Source: an uncultured Duncaniella sp.
GTDB taxonomy: Bacteria > Bacteroidota > Bacteroidia > Bacteroidales > Muribaculaceae
DNA: 43,467 bases
Direction of reading: 5' to 3'
NCBI GenBank assembly: GCA_910587165.1
Contig: CAJUKP010000019.1
Coordinates: 1 to 43,467 of the forward strand
Position numbers and translations under genes: made by a program. Every line of letters starts with the position of its first letter. Positions within the stretch are counted from its first letter, which is position 1. Positions 7,990 through 15,991 of the stretch are shown here, in pieces. Below the pieces are notes generated by a model that was not told the origin of the DNA, searched no databases, and saw nothing but the letters and a program-made list of their open reading frames with translations.

Positions 7990-9474
7990 TCAGCGTTTGT
8001 TGCGGTTTCTCCAGAGATCTGTCATATCCTCGAGGGTCTTGCCCTTGGTCTCGGGCACGAGGGTGTAGACAAACCATGCGGCCACGATACAGATGACGCC
8101 ATAGAGGGCATAGGCGAACATATGGCCGAAGCGGTCGCCCATATCGCCGAGGCTCATGTTGTACATGGGCACGAAGGTCGACGACACTATGAAGTTGAAT
8201 ATCCACTGGAACGCCACGGCTATGGCCACAGCGGCCGAGCGGATGGTGTTGGGGAATATCTCGGCTATGAGCACCCAGCAGATCGGGCCCCATGAGAACA
8301 TGAAGGAAGCCGAGTAGACCATGATGGAGATGACGGGGATGAGGGGATTGACATCGCCGACGAAGTTGCTCGCGGCCACTCCCATGGCACCGATGGCCAT
8401 GCCTATCGAGCCCCAGATGAGCAGAGGTTTGCGGCCGAGCTTCTCGACTGTGAAGACTGCCACGAGTGTGAAGGTGATATTGACGATACCCATATATACG
8501 GTGTTCATCATCGGGTCGCTCATGCCCATCGACTCAAATATGCGGGGGGCATAGTAGAGCACGGCATTGATGCCGACAGCCTGCTGGAACACCGAGAGCA
8601 TGACGCCCACGAAGATCACCATGACACCGAACGAGAAGAGCTTCTCGCTCTTGACCTCAACGGTGCTCTTGATCTCGGCGAGGATCTCCTTGGCTTTCTG
8701 ATAGCCGTTGATATGAGCCAGCACACCGAGAGCCTTCTCATCCTTGCCTACGAGGGCGAGATAGCGGGGCGACTCGGGAACGAGACATACCAGTATGGTG
8801 AAGAGTCCGGCCACGAATGCCTCGGAGCCGAACATATAGCGCCATCCGAGGGCGATGGTCCACTGGTCGCTCGAATTGCTCACCTGATATATAGTCTCTG
8901 AGATCTTCTCTATGACGGGCTGGGTGTGCTCGCCGAGTATGAGGAAGTTGACGAAATAGACCACAAGCTGGCCGAATATGATGGCAAACTGGTTCCACGA
9001 CACGAGGGTGCCGCGCATATTCGAGGGTGCCACCTCGGCGATATACATCGGACAGATGGCCGATGCGAGGCCCACGCCTACGCCGCCGAGAATGCGGTAG
9101 AGGTTGAAGGCGACCAACAGGGAGGCGGAGGGCACTCCGTGGTCGAACAATAGAAATTCGGGACAGTAGCTCCCGAGAGCCGACAGGAAGAAGAAGATAC
9201 CGGCGATGGCCAGCGACTTCTTACGGCCGAAATAAGAGGCAAAGAAGCCCGAGAGAGCCGAGCCTATGATGCAGCCGAGCAGTGCGCTCGACGATGTGAT
9301 GCCATGGATGGTGTCGGTGTAGACGAAGTCCTTGGCTCCGAGGAAGAAAGCCTGCAGGCCCTTCTCGGCGCCCGAGATCACGGCTGTGTCATAGCCGAAC
9401 AGCAGACCGCCGAGCACTGCCACGAGCACGATGCTGAACAGGTAGAGCCGGCTTCCGTTCTGGGGATAATTCAT
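7990..9474 (-). CDS. xylE: D-xylose:H+ symporter (MFS sugar porter)
   Basis: 494 residues from the ATG at 9472-9474 (MNYPQNGSRLYLFSIVLVAVLGGLLFGYDTA). A longer frame upstream has no family support. Sugar porter marks are present: GLLFGYDTAVISG in TM1, GRKKSLAIAG, the PESPRYLALVGK motif after TM6, FQQAVGINAVLYYAP (the QQ and N that bind sugar in E. coli XylE), GRKPLLIWG, SWGPICWVLIAEIFPN and the C-terminal VPETKGKTLE. Twelve membrane segments in the inner membrane. It imports xylose for the isomerase and kinase upstream. It lies 112 bp after xylA, with a strong hairpin in that gap, so expression may be lower than xylAB. Confidence 0.9.
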   Translation of the reverse strand: MNYPQNGSRLYLFSIVLVAVLGGLLFGYDTAVISGAEKGLQAFFLGAKDFVYTDTIHGITSSSALLGCIIGSALSGFFASYFGRKKSLAIAGIFFFLSALGSYCPEFLLFDHGVPSASLLVAFNLYRILGGVGVGLASAICPMYIAEVAPSNMRGTLVSWNQFAIIFGQLVVYFVNFLILGEHTQPVIEKISETIYQVSNSSDQWTIALGWRYMFGSEAFVAGLFTILVCLVPESPRYLALVGKDEKALGVLAHINGYQKAKEILAEIKSTVEVKSEKLFSFGVMVIFVGVMLSVFQQAVGINAVLYYAPRIFESMGMSDPMMNTVYMGIVNITFTLVAVFTVEKLGRKPLLIWGSIGMAIGAMGVAASNFVGDVNPLIPVISIMVYSASFMFSWGPICWVLIAEIFPNTIRSAAVAIAVAFQWIFNFIVSSTFVPMYNMSLGDMGDRFGHMFAYALYGVICIVAAWFVYTLVPETKGKTLEDMTDLWRNRNKR

Positions 9475-9535
9475 GGTTGATAAGTTTGAAGATAAGAAAG
9501 AGACAGAGGTAAGGAGAGCGTGAGGGGAGTGAGTA

Positions 9536-9568
9536 AAAGAAGGTGCGTCTCTTTGGTGACGCACCTTC
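9536..9568 (-). terminator. Hairpin with U-tract between xylA and xylE
   Basis: GAAGGTGCGTC (9539-9549) pairs perfectly with GACGCACCTTC (9558-9568) around an 8-base loop. On the minus strand the stem is followed by TTTTAC. It has the form of an intrinsic terminator inside the operon. It could set a lower dose of the transporter or protect the xylA mRNA end. Confidence 0.6.
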
Positions 9569-9586
9569 CTGTTTCCGGTAAGCCTA

Positions 9587-10903
9587 TCAGCAGTACATAT
9601 TGAGGATAGCCTCGTAGAGTTCCTGCTTGCCTGAGGTCTGCTTGGGTTCGGGCTGGGTCTTGGCGTAGGCCACGACATCCTCGAGGGTCATCTGGCCATC
9701 CTCGAACTTCTTGCCTTCACCCTTGTCGAACGAAGCATAGCGGTCGGCGAGCATGGTCTTGTAGGGCGACTCCTCGAGCAGGGCTGCAGCGCTCTCGAGT
9801 GCGCGGGCCATGGCGTCCATGCCGGCGATGTGGGCGATGAAGATGTCGTCCAGGTCGGTGGAGTTGCGGCGGGGCTTGGCGTCGAAGTTGGTACCGCCGT
9901 TGCCGAGACCACCGTTGCGGATGATCTGCATCATGGCCTGTGTGAGCTCATAGTTGTCGATGGGGAACTGGTCGGTGTCCCAGCCGTTCTGATAGTCGCC
10001 GCGGTTGGCGTCGATGGAGCCGAGCATACCGTTGTCGACAGCCACTGCGAGCTCATGCTCGAAGGTGTGGCCGGCGAGGGTGGCGTGGTTCACCTCGATG
10101 TTGAGCTTGAAATCCTTCTCGAGACCGTGGGCCTTGAGGAAGCCGATCACTGTCTCGGAATCCACGTCATACTGATGCTTGGTGGGCTCCATGGGCTTGG
10201 GCTCGATGAGGAATGTGCCGGTGAAGCCTTTCGAACGGGCATAGTCGCGGGCGATGGTGAGCATCTGTGCGAGGTGCTCTTTCTCACGCTTCTGGTCGGT
10301 GTTGAGGATGCTCATGTAGCCTTCGCGGCCTCCCCAGAACACATAGTTGGATCCGCCGAGGGCGATGGTGGCGTCGATGGCGTTCTTGATCTGCACGGCA
10401 GCGCGGGCCACTACGTCGAAATCGGGGTTAGTGGCGGCACCGTTCATGTAGCGGGCGTTGCCGAACACGTTTGCTGTGCCCCAGAGGTTCTTGATGCCGG
10501 TCTCGGCCTGCTTCTCCTTGAGGTAGGCCACGATCTCCTTCATGCGGTTCTCGTAGTCAGCGATGTCCTCGAGGTCGCCGATGAGGTCGGTGTCATGGAA
10601 GCAGAAGTACTCGATGCCCATCTTCTGCATGAACTCGAAGCCGGCGTCGACCTTCTGTTTTGCGATGGTCATAGCGTCGTCGCCCTGGTTCCAGGGGAAC
10701 TTCTTGGTGGTTGTGCCGAACTGGTCGCCACCTTCGGCGCAGAGAGTGTGCCACCATGCCATGGCGAACTTGAGCCATTCCTTCATGGGTTTGCCGAGCA
10801 CGATCTTCTCAGCGTCATAGTAACGGTAGGCCATGGGGTTCTTTGACTCCTTGCCTTCGAATTTGATTTTCCCGATACCGGGGAAATATTCCTTTACTGC
10901 CAT
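9587..10903 (-). CDS. xylA: Xylose isomerase
   Basis: 438 residues, the class II length. It converts D-xylose to D-xylulose in the cytosol using two divalent metal ions. Visible are AMAWWHTLCAEGGDQFG near the N terminus, YFCFHDTDLIGD with the catalytic His, GGSNYVFWGGREGY, FLIEPKPMEPTKHQYD and LNIEVNHATLAGHTFEHE with metal-binding residues, and SIDANRGDYQNGWDTDQFP. The start MAVKEYFPGIGKIKFEGK is typical for Bacteroides. It lies between xylB (63 bp upstream) and xylE. Confidence 0.97.
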   Translation of the reverse strand: MAVKEYFPGIGKIKFEGKESKNPMAYRYYDAEKIVLGKPMKEWLKFAMAWWHTLCAEGGDQFGTTTKKFPWNQGDDAMTIAKQKVDAGFEFMQKMGIEYFCFHDTDLIGDLEDIADYENRMKEIVAYLKEKQAETGIKNLWGTANVFGNARYMNGAATNPDFDVVARAAVQIKNAIDATIALGGSNYVFWGGREGYMSILNTDQKREKEHLAQMLTIARDYARSKGFTGTFLIEPKPMEPTKHQYDVDSETVIGFLKAHGLEKDFKLNIEVNHATLAGHTFEHELAVAVDNGMLGSIDANRGDYQNGWDTDQFPIDNYELTQAMMQIIRNGGLGNGGTNFDAKPRRNSTDLDDIFIAHIAGMDAMARALESAAALLEESPYKTMLADRYASFDKGEGKKFEDGQMTLEDVVAYAKTQPEPKQTSGKQELYEAILNMYC

Positions 10904-10966
10904 AGTCGGTTAAATTGTTTAGGGGGTTGTTTTTGGTATTTATGTTAGTTCTGGATATTGTGAATG

Positions 10967-12460
10967 TCACTGGTTGGCCATCACCATGCTGAGACGGTCC
11001 TTCCAGAGCTCGTAGGCCTCGCGGTAGGCGGCGCGGTCAGCCTCGACCGGCTCGATCACCTCGATTTTCTCGAGCGAGGCAAATGCCTCGTTGTTGTCCT
11101 TGTAGATTCCGGCACCCATGCCTGCACCCTTGGCCGCACCCACCGACCCGTCGGTGTTGTAGAGCTCGATGGTGGCACCGCTCACTCCGGCGAGTGTGTT
11201 GCGGAACAGGGGGGAGAGGAACATATTGGCGTGGCCGGCGTGGATCTTGCTGAGTTTCATGCCCATCTGCTCCATGATCTCCATGCCATACATGAAGGAG
11301 AACACGATTCCTTCCTGCTCGGCGCGCAGAAGATGCGAGCGGTTATGGGTGAGGAAGTTGATGCCGTGGACCGATGCCCCCACCTCGCGGTTGCGGAGCA
11401 CACGCTCGGCACCGTTGCCGAAGGGGATCACCGACACTCCCGCCGCTCCGATCGGAGCCTCGGCGGCCAGATCGTTGATGCCCGGATAGCTTATGCCGTC
11501 GGGGGCCATGCAACGTTTTGACCATGAGTTGAGGATACCGGTGCCGTTGATGCACAGGAGCACACCGAGACGCGTCTGATCGGGGGTGTGGTTGACGTGG
11601 GCGAATGTGTTGACACGGCTCAAGGGATCATAGTTCACCTCGCCGAGCACACCGTAGACCACTCCCGAGGTTCCGGCTGTGGATGCAACCTCTCCGGGAT
11701 TGAACACATTGAGCGACAGGGCGTTGTTGGGCTGGTCGCCGGCGCGGTAGCTCACGGGGATACCCTCGGCGAGACCCAGCTCGGCGGCAGCCTCGGCTGT
11801 CACACGGCCCTGGATGGAGAATGTGGGCACCACTTCGGGAAGTATGTCGGCATCATAGCCGAAATAGTCGAGAAGGAACTGTGCGGGACGGCCTTCCTTG
11901 AAGTCCCAGAGCATCATCTCGCTCAGACCCGAGATGGTCGTGCACACTTTGCCTGTGAGACGCATGGCGGCATAGTCGCCGGGAAGCATGATCTTGTTTA
12001 TGCGGCTGAATGTATCGGGCTCATGCTCCTTGACCCAGGCCAGCTTGGTGGCTGTGAAGTTGCCGGGAGAGTTGAGCAGATGTGCCAGACACCGGTCGTT
12101 TCCGAGGGTATCGAAGGCCTTCTCGCCGTATGGCACACCGCGCGAGTCGCACCAGATTATGGCCGGACGCAGGGGCTTGAGATCCTTGTCGACCATCACC
12201 AGGCCGTGCATCTGATATGAGATGCCGATCGCCTTGATCTCGCGTGGGGCAACCTTCGAGACAGCCATCACGCTCTCGGTGGCGTGTTTCATACATTCCC
12301 ACCACTGTTCGGGACGCTGTTCGGCCCATCCCGGGCGCAAGGCTATTATCTCGGCCTCGGTCTTGGGATAGAAGTCACTCGCTACGGTCTTGCCGCTCGC
12401 GGCATCGACCAGACTCGCCTTGACCGACGAGCTGCCTATGTCATAGCCTAATAGATACAT
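10967..12460 (-). CDS. xylB: Xylulokinase
   Basis: 497 residues of the FGGY carbohydrate kinase family. It phosphorylates D-xylulose with ATP, feeding the pentose phosphate pathway. Visible are the N-terminal phosphate loop LLGYDIGSSSVKAS, ISYQMHGLVMVD, IIWCDSRG, the catalytic Asp in SYRAGDQPNNAL, and STAGTSGVVYG and SGATIELYNTDGSVGAAKGAG in the second domain. It lies 39 bp after the XylR-like gene and 63 bp before xylA, consistent with one transcript. Confidence 0.95.
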   Translation of the reverse strand: MYLLGYDIGSSSVKASLVDAASGKTVASDFYPKTEAEIIALRPGWAEQRPEQWWECMKHATESVMAVSKVAPREIKAIGISYQMHGLVMVDKDLKPLRPAIIWCDSRGVPYGEKAFDTLGNDRCLAHLLNSPGNFTATKLAWVKEHEPDTFSRINKIMLPGDYAAMRLTGKVCTTISGLSEMMLWDFKEGRPAQFLLDYFGYDADILPEVVPTFSIQGRVTAEAAAELGLAEGIPVSYRAGDQPNNALSLNVFNPGEVASTAGTSGVVYGVLGEVNYDPLSRVNTFAHVNHTPDQTRLGVLLCINGTGILNSWSKRCMAPDGISYPGINDLAAEAPIGAAGVSVIPFGNGAERVLRNREVGASVHGINFLTHNRSHLLRAEQEGIVFSFMYGMEIMEQMGMKLSKIHAGHANMFLSPLFRNTLAGVSGATIELYNTDGSVGAAKGAGMGAGIYKDNNEAFASLEKIEVIEPVEADRAAYREAYELWKDRLSMVMANQ

Positions 12461-12499
12461 CTTATTATACTGTTTTCTGTTAGAGTTGTCGGGTAGTTC

Positions 12500-13210
12500 T
12501 CACCTCACGTTGTTGTAGGCCTTCTTGTCAAACCGGTAATATCTCGCCGCCCTGTGGGCCACCCCCTTCTGGCGTTCCTCAAGGGCCACGACGTAGGGGA
12601 GCTGGGAGAGTTTCTTATGGAAGTTTCTCACATCGAGCTTCTTGCCGAACACGATCTCGTTGATCATCCTGAGCTGTGCGGCCGTGAACTTCTTGGGCAG
12701 AAGGTCGTAGAGCAGGGAGCGGTTGTTGTCGGCCTCGCGGCGCACGGCCTTGAGGGCCTCCTCGATTATGAGGTTGTGGTCAAAGGCGAGTGTTCCCACC
12801 TCGTCCACGGCCACCCACTCCACATTGTCGCTACGGAGCGAGCGCAGCTGGGGAGCATCCATCTTCACGAAGGCGAAGTAGGCTATCGTGATGATGCGTT
12901 CCACTCTCTCGCCCTGGGCGCGCTCGAGCCACACGACGTCGCGCTCGTTGCTCGTTCTGTCCTTGGAGCTGAATGCCTTGAACTGCACAAGTGGCATTCC
13001 GGTGATGCCGGTGAGCTCCGACAGCACTCGGCCTGCTGCCTCGTCGAGGTTTTCATCAAGATAGATCAGGCTGCCGGGGAGCTTGCGGTCGTTGTATTTC
13101 CCTTTCTCGTCCTCACCGTTGCGCTTGACCAGAAGCACGTTGAGGCGGGATCCGTCGAAGCCGAACACCACACAGTCTACCGATATATGATTATTTGCAA
13201 GTGGGGCCAT
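12500..13210 (-). CDS. xylR: Nudix-fold transcriptional regulator of xylose genes (XylR/NrtR type)
   Basis: 236 residues: a Nudix-like domain (about 8-150) and a C-terminal winged helix (about 160-236, ending YYRFDKKAYNNVR). The Nudix box is degenerate: compared with Gx5Ex7REUxEExGU, residues 46-68 show Asp52, Gly60, Arg61 and Ser64 in place of the catalytic E, R, E and E. It is therefore probably a ligand sensor without hydrolase activity. Bacteroidetes are known to use Nudix-type repressors for arabinose and xylose genes; assignment to xylose here rests on its place as first gene before xylB-xylA-xylE. The effector is not known from sequence. Confidence 0.82.
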   Translation of the reverse strand: MAPLANNHISVDCVVFGFDGSRLNVLLVKRNGEDEKGKYNDRKLPGSLIYLDENLDEAAGRVLSELTGITGMPLVQFKAFSSKDRTSNERDVVWLERAQGERVERIITIAYFAFVKMDAPQLRSLRSDNVEWVAVDEVGTLAFDHNLIIEEALKAVRREADNNRSLLYDLLPKKFTAAQLRMINEIVFGKKLDVRNFHKKLSQLPYVVALEERQKGVAHRAARYYRFDKKAYNNVR

Positions 13211-13232
13211 GATAATTAGATGGGGTTTCAGT

Positions 13233-13260
13233 TACCTTATCGCACTTTTGACAATAAGTA
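13233..13260 (-). promoter_or_regulatory. Candidate XylR operator (imperfect inverted repeat)
   Basis: TACCTTAT (13233-13240) and ATAAGTA (13254-13260) form an imperfect inverted repeat with a 13-base spacer. It sits between the predicted start of transcription and the xylR ATG, where a bound repressor would block the operon. Inference only. Confidence 0.3.
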
Positions 13261-13268
13261 TCACGCCG

Positions 13269-13301
13269 CAAAATTACAAATCTTTCGCGCAAATCTCCAA
13301 A
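13269..13301 (-). promoter_or_regulatory. Promoter of the xylose operon
   Basis: On the minus strand TAATTTTG (plus CAAAATTA, 13269-13276) fits the -7 element. TTTG (plus CAAA, 13298-13301) fits the -33 element with 21 bases between them. The leader to xylR at 13210 would be about 50 bases and contains the inverted repeat. Confidence 0.6.
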
Positions 13302-13426
13302 TATTTTTTTATGTTGTAAAACATTAAATTCTATCTCGTTAGTTTTCATATCATTAACAATATCCCTTTTTGTATTTTTAACAGTTAGACCGTTCCCGGC
13401 ACCACCAAAGCGGCGTTACCGCACCT

Positions 13427-13454
13427 TTTGCGGGGGCCCGGCATACTAACTTTG
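13427..13454 (+). promoter_or_regulatory. Promoter of the phage-like gene pair
   Basis: TAACTTTG (13447-13454) is a consensus -7 element. The nearest TTTG (13427-13430) is spaced 16 bases, shorter than ideal. The ATG at 13484 lies 29 bases downstream. It indicates transcription by the host sigma factor. Confidence 0.5.
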
Positions 13455-13483
13455 CGGAAACAATCAACACATCCGCAAAGACT

Positions 13484-15991
13484 ATGAAAACACCATCAGC
13501 CACCCGTCTCCGTTACCATCGTTCGCCCCTGACATCCGCACCCGCAAGCGCCCGCACCGTCAGTTTCCCCTTGGTCCCGCTCGTTCCGGGCGGGGATACG
13601 GGGGTCACCCTATGCCACAATCTGCGCCCCACCCCGGCAGGAACCCTCGAGGGGGTGGGACGACCCGCCGCCATGCCTGCCGGGGCCATGCCGGGATGCC
13701 GGTTCGTGCCAGGAAGCGCGTTCTCCCATACCGATGGCTCAGTCTCCGTGCTCCTCGCACGTGAGGCGACACTGTTTGTGACTGACGGAGACACCGTCGT
13801 CTCTCTCGGCGACCTTCCCTCCGCTCCGCTCACAGCCGTAGCCACGCCTGAGGGGCTGACCGTAATGACCGCCACCGGACCTGTCGATTTCCAATATTCC
13901 GGAGGTGAATGGAAGCGCCGGCCTGACGTGTCAGACCTGCCGCCACTCATGTTCGAGCGTATCGACGGCACACTCTTCACCACATCGACCCCTGCATTCA
14001 GGTCAGACAACAGTTATTCCGCATCCTCCACCCGTCCGGAGGGAACGGACGCCACCCGGCTGGGAAAAATGGCCGAGGAAGCCTATCTGCGCATCGCCGG
14101 ACAGGCTCTATCCGCCCGCCAGTTCATCCAGCCGGTGATGGCCCGCTACCGTCTCATTGGGACTGACGGCGGCATACTGCACACCTCGGCTCCGGTGCTG
14201 ATCTCACCGGCGGAGGGCCTGCAGCTCACTGAATTCGACCTGCCCATGACCGGAAGCGGGCTCAATGAATTCGGCGCGTGCGAGGTATCGGCCACGGGAT
14301 TCAGCCTCGCCCTACGCCCCACACGTCCACCCGGCAAGGAGTGGGCCGAACTCGTGAGGAGCATAGAGATACTCATCTCTCCACAGCTCCATCCACTGAC
14401 TCCGGGCGAGGCGTGTATCGGCAGGGTGATACGGTCGGCAGGGGGCACCCCGCTGATGCGCATACTGCTCCCCGGAGTGAGCGACCGGCGCAGAGCGGGC
14501 GAGCAAGGGGGCAACGCCTCCGATAGGATCGGAGCCCTCCTGAGCCGTGACACGGTGTCGTTCAAGGCCGTGGCATCGGCAGGCCCTCTCTCCGATCCCG
14601 CCACCAGGGTGGAGGTCTGCCCCGGCGACCCGGCCATGACATCGGCCACGGACGAGATCAAGGCCCTCCGGCGCATCATGGACTCGCGTGTCCCGGAACC
14701 CGATGTGTGCGCCCTGGCGCTCTGCCATCTCTCCCCGCCCCACACCTTTGCGGCCGCCTCAGGCTCACGCAACGGCAACTCACTCCTCTGGGGCGACATC
14801 ACCGCCATCCCCTTCCGCGGCTATCCGCTCGGAGCCTTCGCCACCGCCGCCGGCCTGCTCACCGGAGGCGCCACCCCGACGGCTGTGAGGGTGGAGATGG
14901 CCGACGGCAGCTCGGTGGTGAGCGAGGGGGTGATGCACTCCCTGCGACCCTCGGCACTGTCGCCGCTCCTCGTCTACCCTTCAGGGGAGGCTCGATCCAT
15001 CACCCTCATCACACCGCAATCAACGCTGACATTTCCACTCACCCCCGCGCCGGGAGGAAAATGGAGCTATTATCTCGATCCGGACATCGTCCCGATACCC
15101 CTCACGGCCGGAAGTGAGGGTGGATTCGCTGTCCCGGCGGCATCCCCTGCCCCGAAACGATGGCCGGGACTTGTGGCTCTGGCATCGGCGGCCGCTCCTC
15201 ACGCGGTGACCGACGTGGCGTTTCCCGACACAGGCACCGTCATCGCCATCACACCTGTCCGGGCCTCCGGAAGCCAGCTCGATATGTCGAGGTGCAAGTA
15301 TCACATATTCGGGCCCGGTGGAGTGGCCCGCATCTCATGCTCGCCCACAGCCATAAAATCCACCGGCACCCTGACCTCAGAAGGCATATCCTCTCCCCAC
15401 GCCGTAGCCCTGACTCCACACGGGGCGGTGGCCATGGCAGGAAGGAAACCGGTGCTGATATCAGGCAACCGCGTCAAGCTTCTGCGCGAGGGTATCACAG
15501 GGGATATGGCCGGATGGAACGCCACGACCGGCGAGGTGTGGATATTCACTTCCGGGCATCCTGACGCGACGGTGATCGGCATGGAGTCCGGCGCCTGCTA
15601 CACCCGTTCGCTCGAGCGCACCACGTCGCTCATAGCCACACCGTCGGGTCTATGGCTCACCAACGCATCGGGGCTGCTGCTCGACTGCTCATCGGAGGCC
15701 GACAGCAACACCGTGGCGGTCCACAAGGTGAGAATCCCGGTCGCATACGAACCGGGAAGCACACTCACACTGAAGGCCGGGCCGCTCGGAGAGATGGTGA
15801 GCGCCACCCTGTCGCTCCATACCGACAACGGCCTGCCCGACATAGCCGACAAAACCCCGCTGCTCGGGATACGGCTCGAAGGACACCGCTCACACCAATC
15901 TGTAACTTCCTTCAGGGCCATCCATGCCCACTATCTCACACTCGTGACTGAAATCCTCACATCACAACCATCAAAACTGACACTGCAATGA
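13484..15991 (+). CDS. Large phage-structural-like protein of unknown function, partner of terminase
   Basis: 835 residues with no signal peptide, membrane segment or obvious catalytic motif. It is rich in Pro, Gly, Ser and Thr with alternating hydrophobic patterns that suggest all-beta structure. The N-terminal part (about 25-190: CHNLRPTPAGTLEGVGRP, then SVSVLLAREATLFVTDGDTV) and the C-terminal part (about 740-830: TLKAGPLGEMVSATLSLHT ... SFRAIHAHYLTLVTEI) resemble beta-rich structural proteins I associate with Bacteroidetes prophages. That is a remembered resemblance, not a search result. It overlaps the terminase gene by 4 bp (ATGA), so the two are probably translated together. G+C is high, like the neighbouring genes, which argues against recent arrival. 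A head, neck or tail component, or a protein with a new role in the host, are both possible. Confidence 0.6.
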   Translation: MKTPSATRLRYHRSPLTSAPASARTVSFPLVPLVPGGDTGVTLCHNLRPTPAGTLEGVGRPAAMPAGAMPGCRFVPGSAFSHTDGSVSVLLAREATLFVTDGDTVVSLGDLPSAPLTAVATPEGLTVMTATGPVDFQYSGGEWKRRPDVSDLPPLMFERIDGTLFTTSTPAFRSDNSYSASSTRPEGTDATRLGKMAEEAYLRIAGQALSARQFIQPVMARYRLIGTDGGILHTSAPVLISPAEGLQLTEFDLPMTGSGLNEFGACEVSATGFSLALRPTRPPGKEWAELVRSIEILISPQLHPLTPGEACIGRVIRSAGGTPLMRILLPGVSDRRRAGEQGGNASDRIGALLSRDTVSFKAVASAGPLSDPATRVEVCPGDPAMTSATDEIKALRRIMDSRVPEPDVCALALCHLSPPHTFAAASGSRNGNSLLWGDITAIPFRGYPLGAFATAAGLLTGGATPTAVRVEMADGSSVVSEGVMHSLRPSALSPLLVYPSGEARSITLITPQSTLTFPLTPAPGGKWSYYLDPDIVPIPLTAGSEGGFAVPAASPAPKRWPGLVALASAAAPHAVTDVAFPDTGTVIAITPVRASGSQLDMSRCKYHIFGPGGVARISCSPTAIKSTGTLTSEGISSPHAVALTPHGAVAMAGRKPVLISGNRVKLLREGITGDMAGWNATTGEVWIFTSGHPDATVIGMESGACYTRSLERTTSLIATPSGLWLTNASGLLLDCSSEADSNTVAVHKVRIPVAYEPGSTLTLKAGPLGEMVSATLSLHTDNGLPDIADKTPLLGIRLEGHRSHQSVTSFRAIHAHYLTLVTEILTSQPSKLTLQ

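Noticed and set aside
9830..10846. A 338-codon open frame on the plus strand opposite xylA
   Set aside because: It is an antisense shadow of a high-GC gene. The product is an unlikely run of Val/Leu/Gly/His/Glu with no family features, while the minus strand encodes clear xylose isomerase. Similar long shadows lie opposite the GlmU-like, HD phosphodiesterase and xylB genes.
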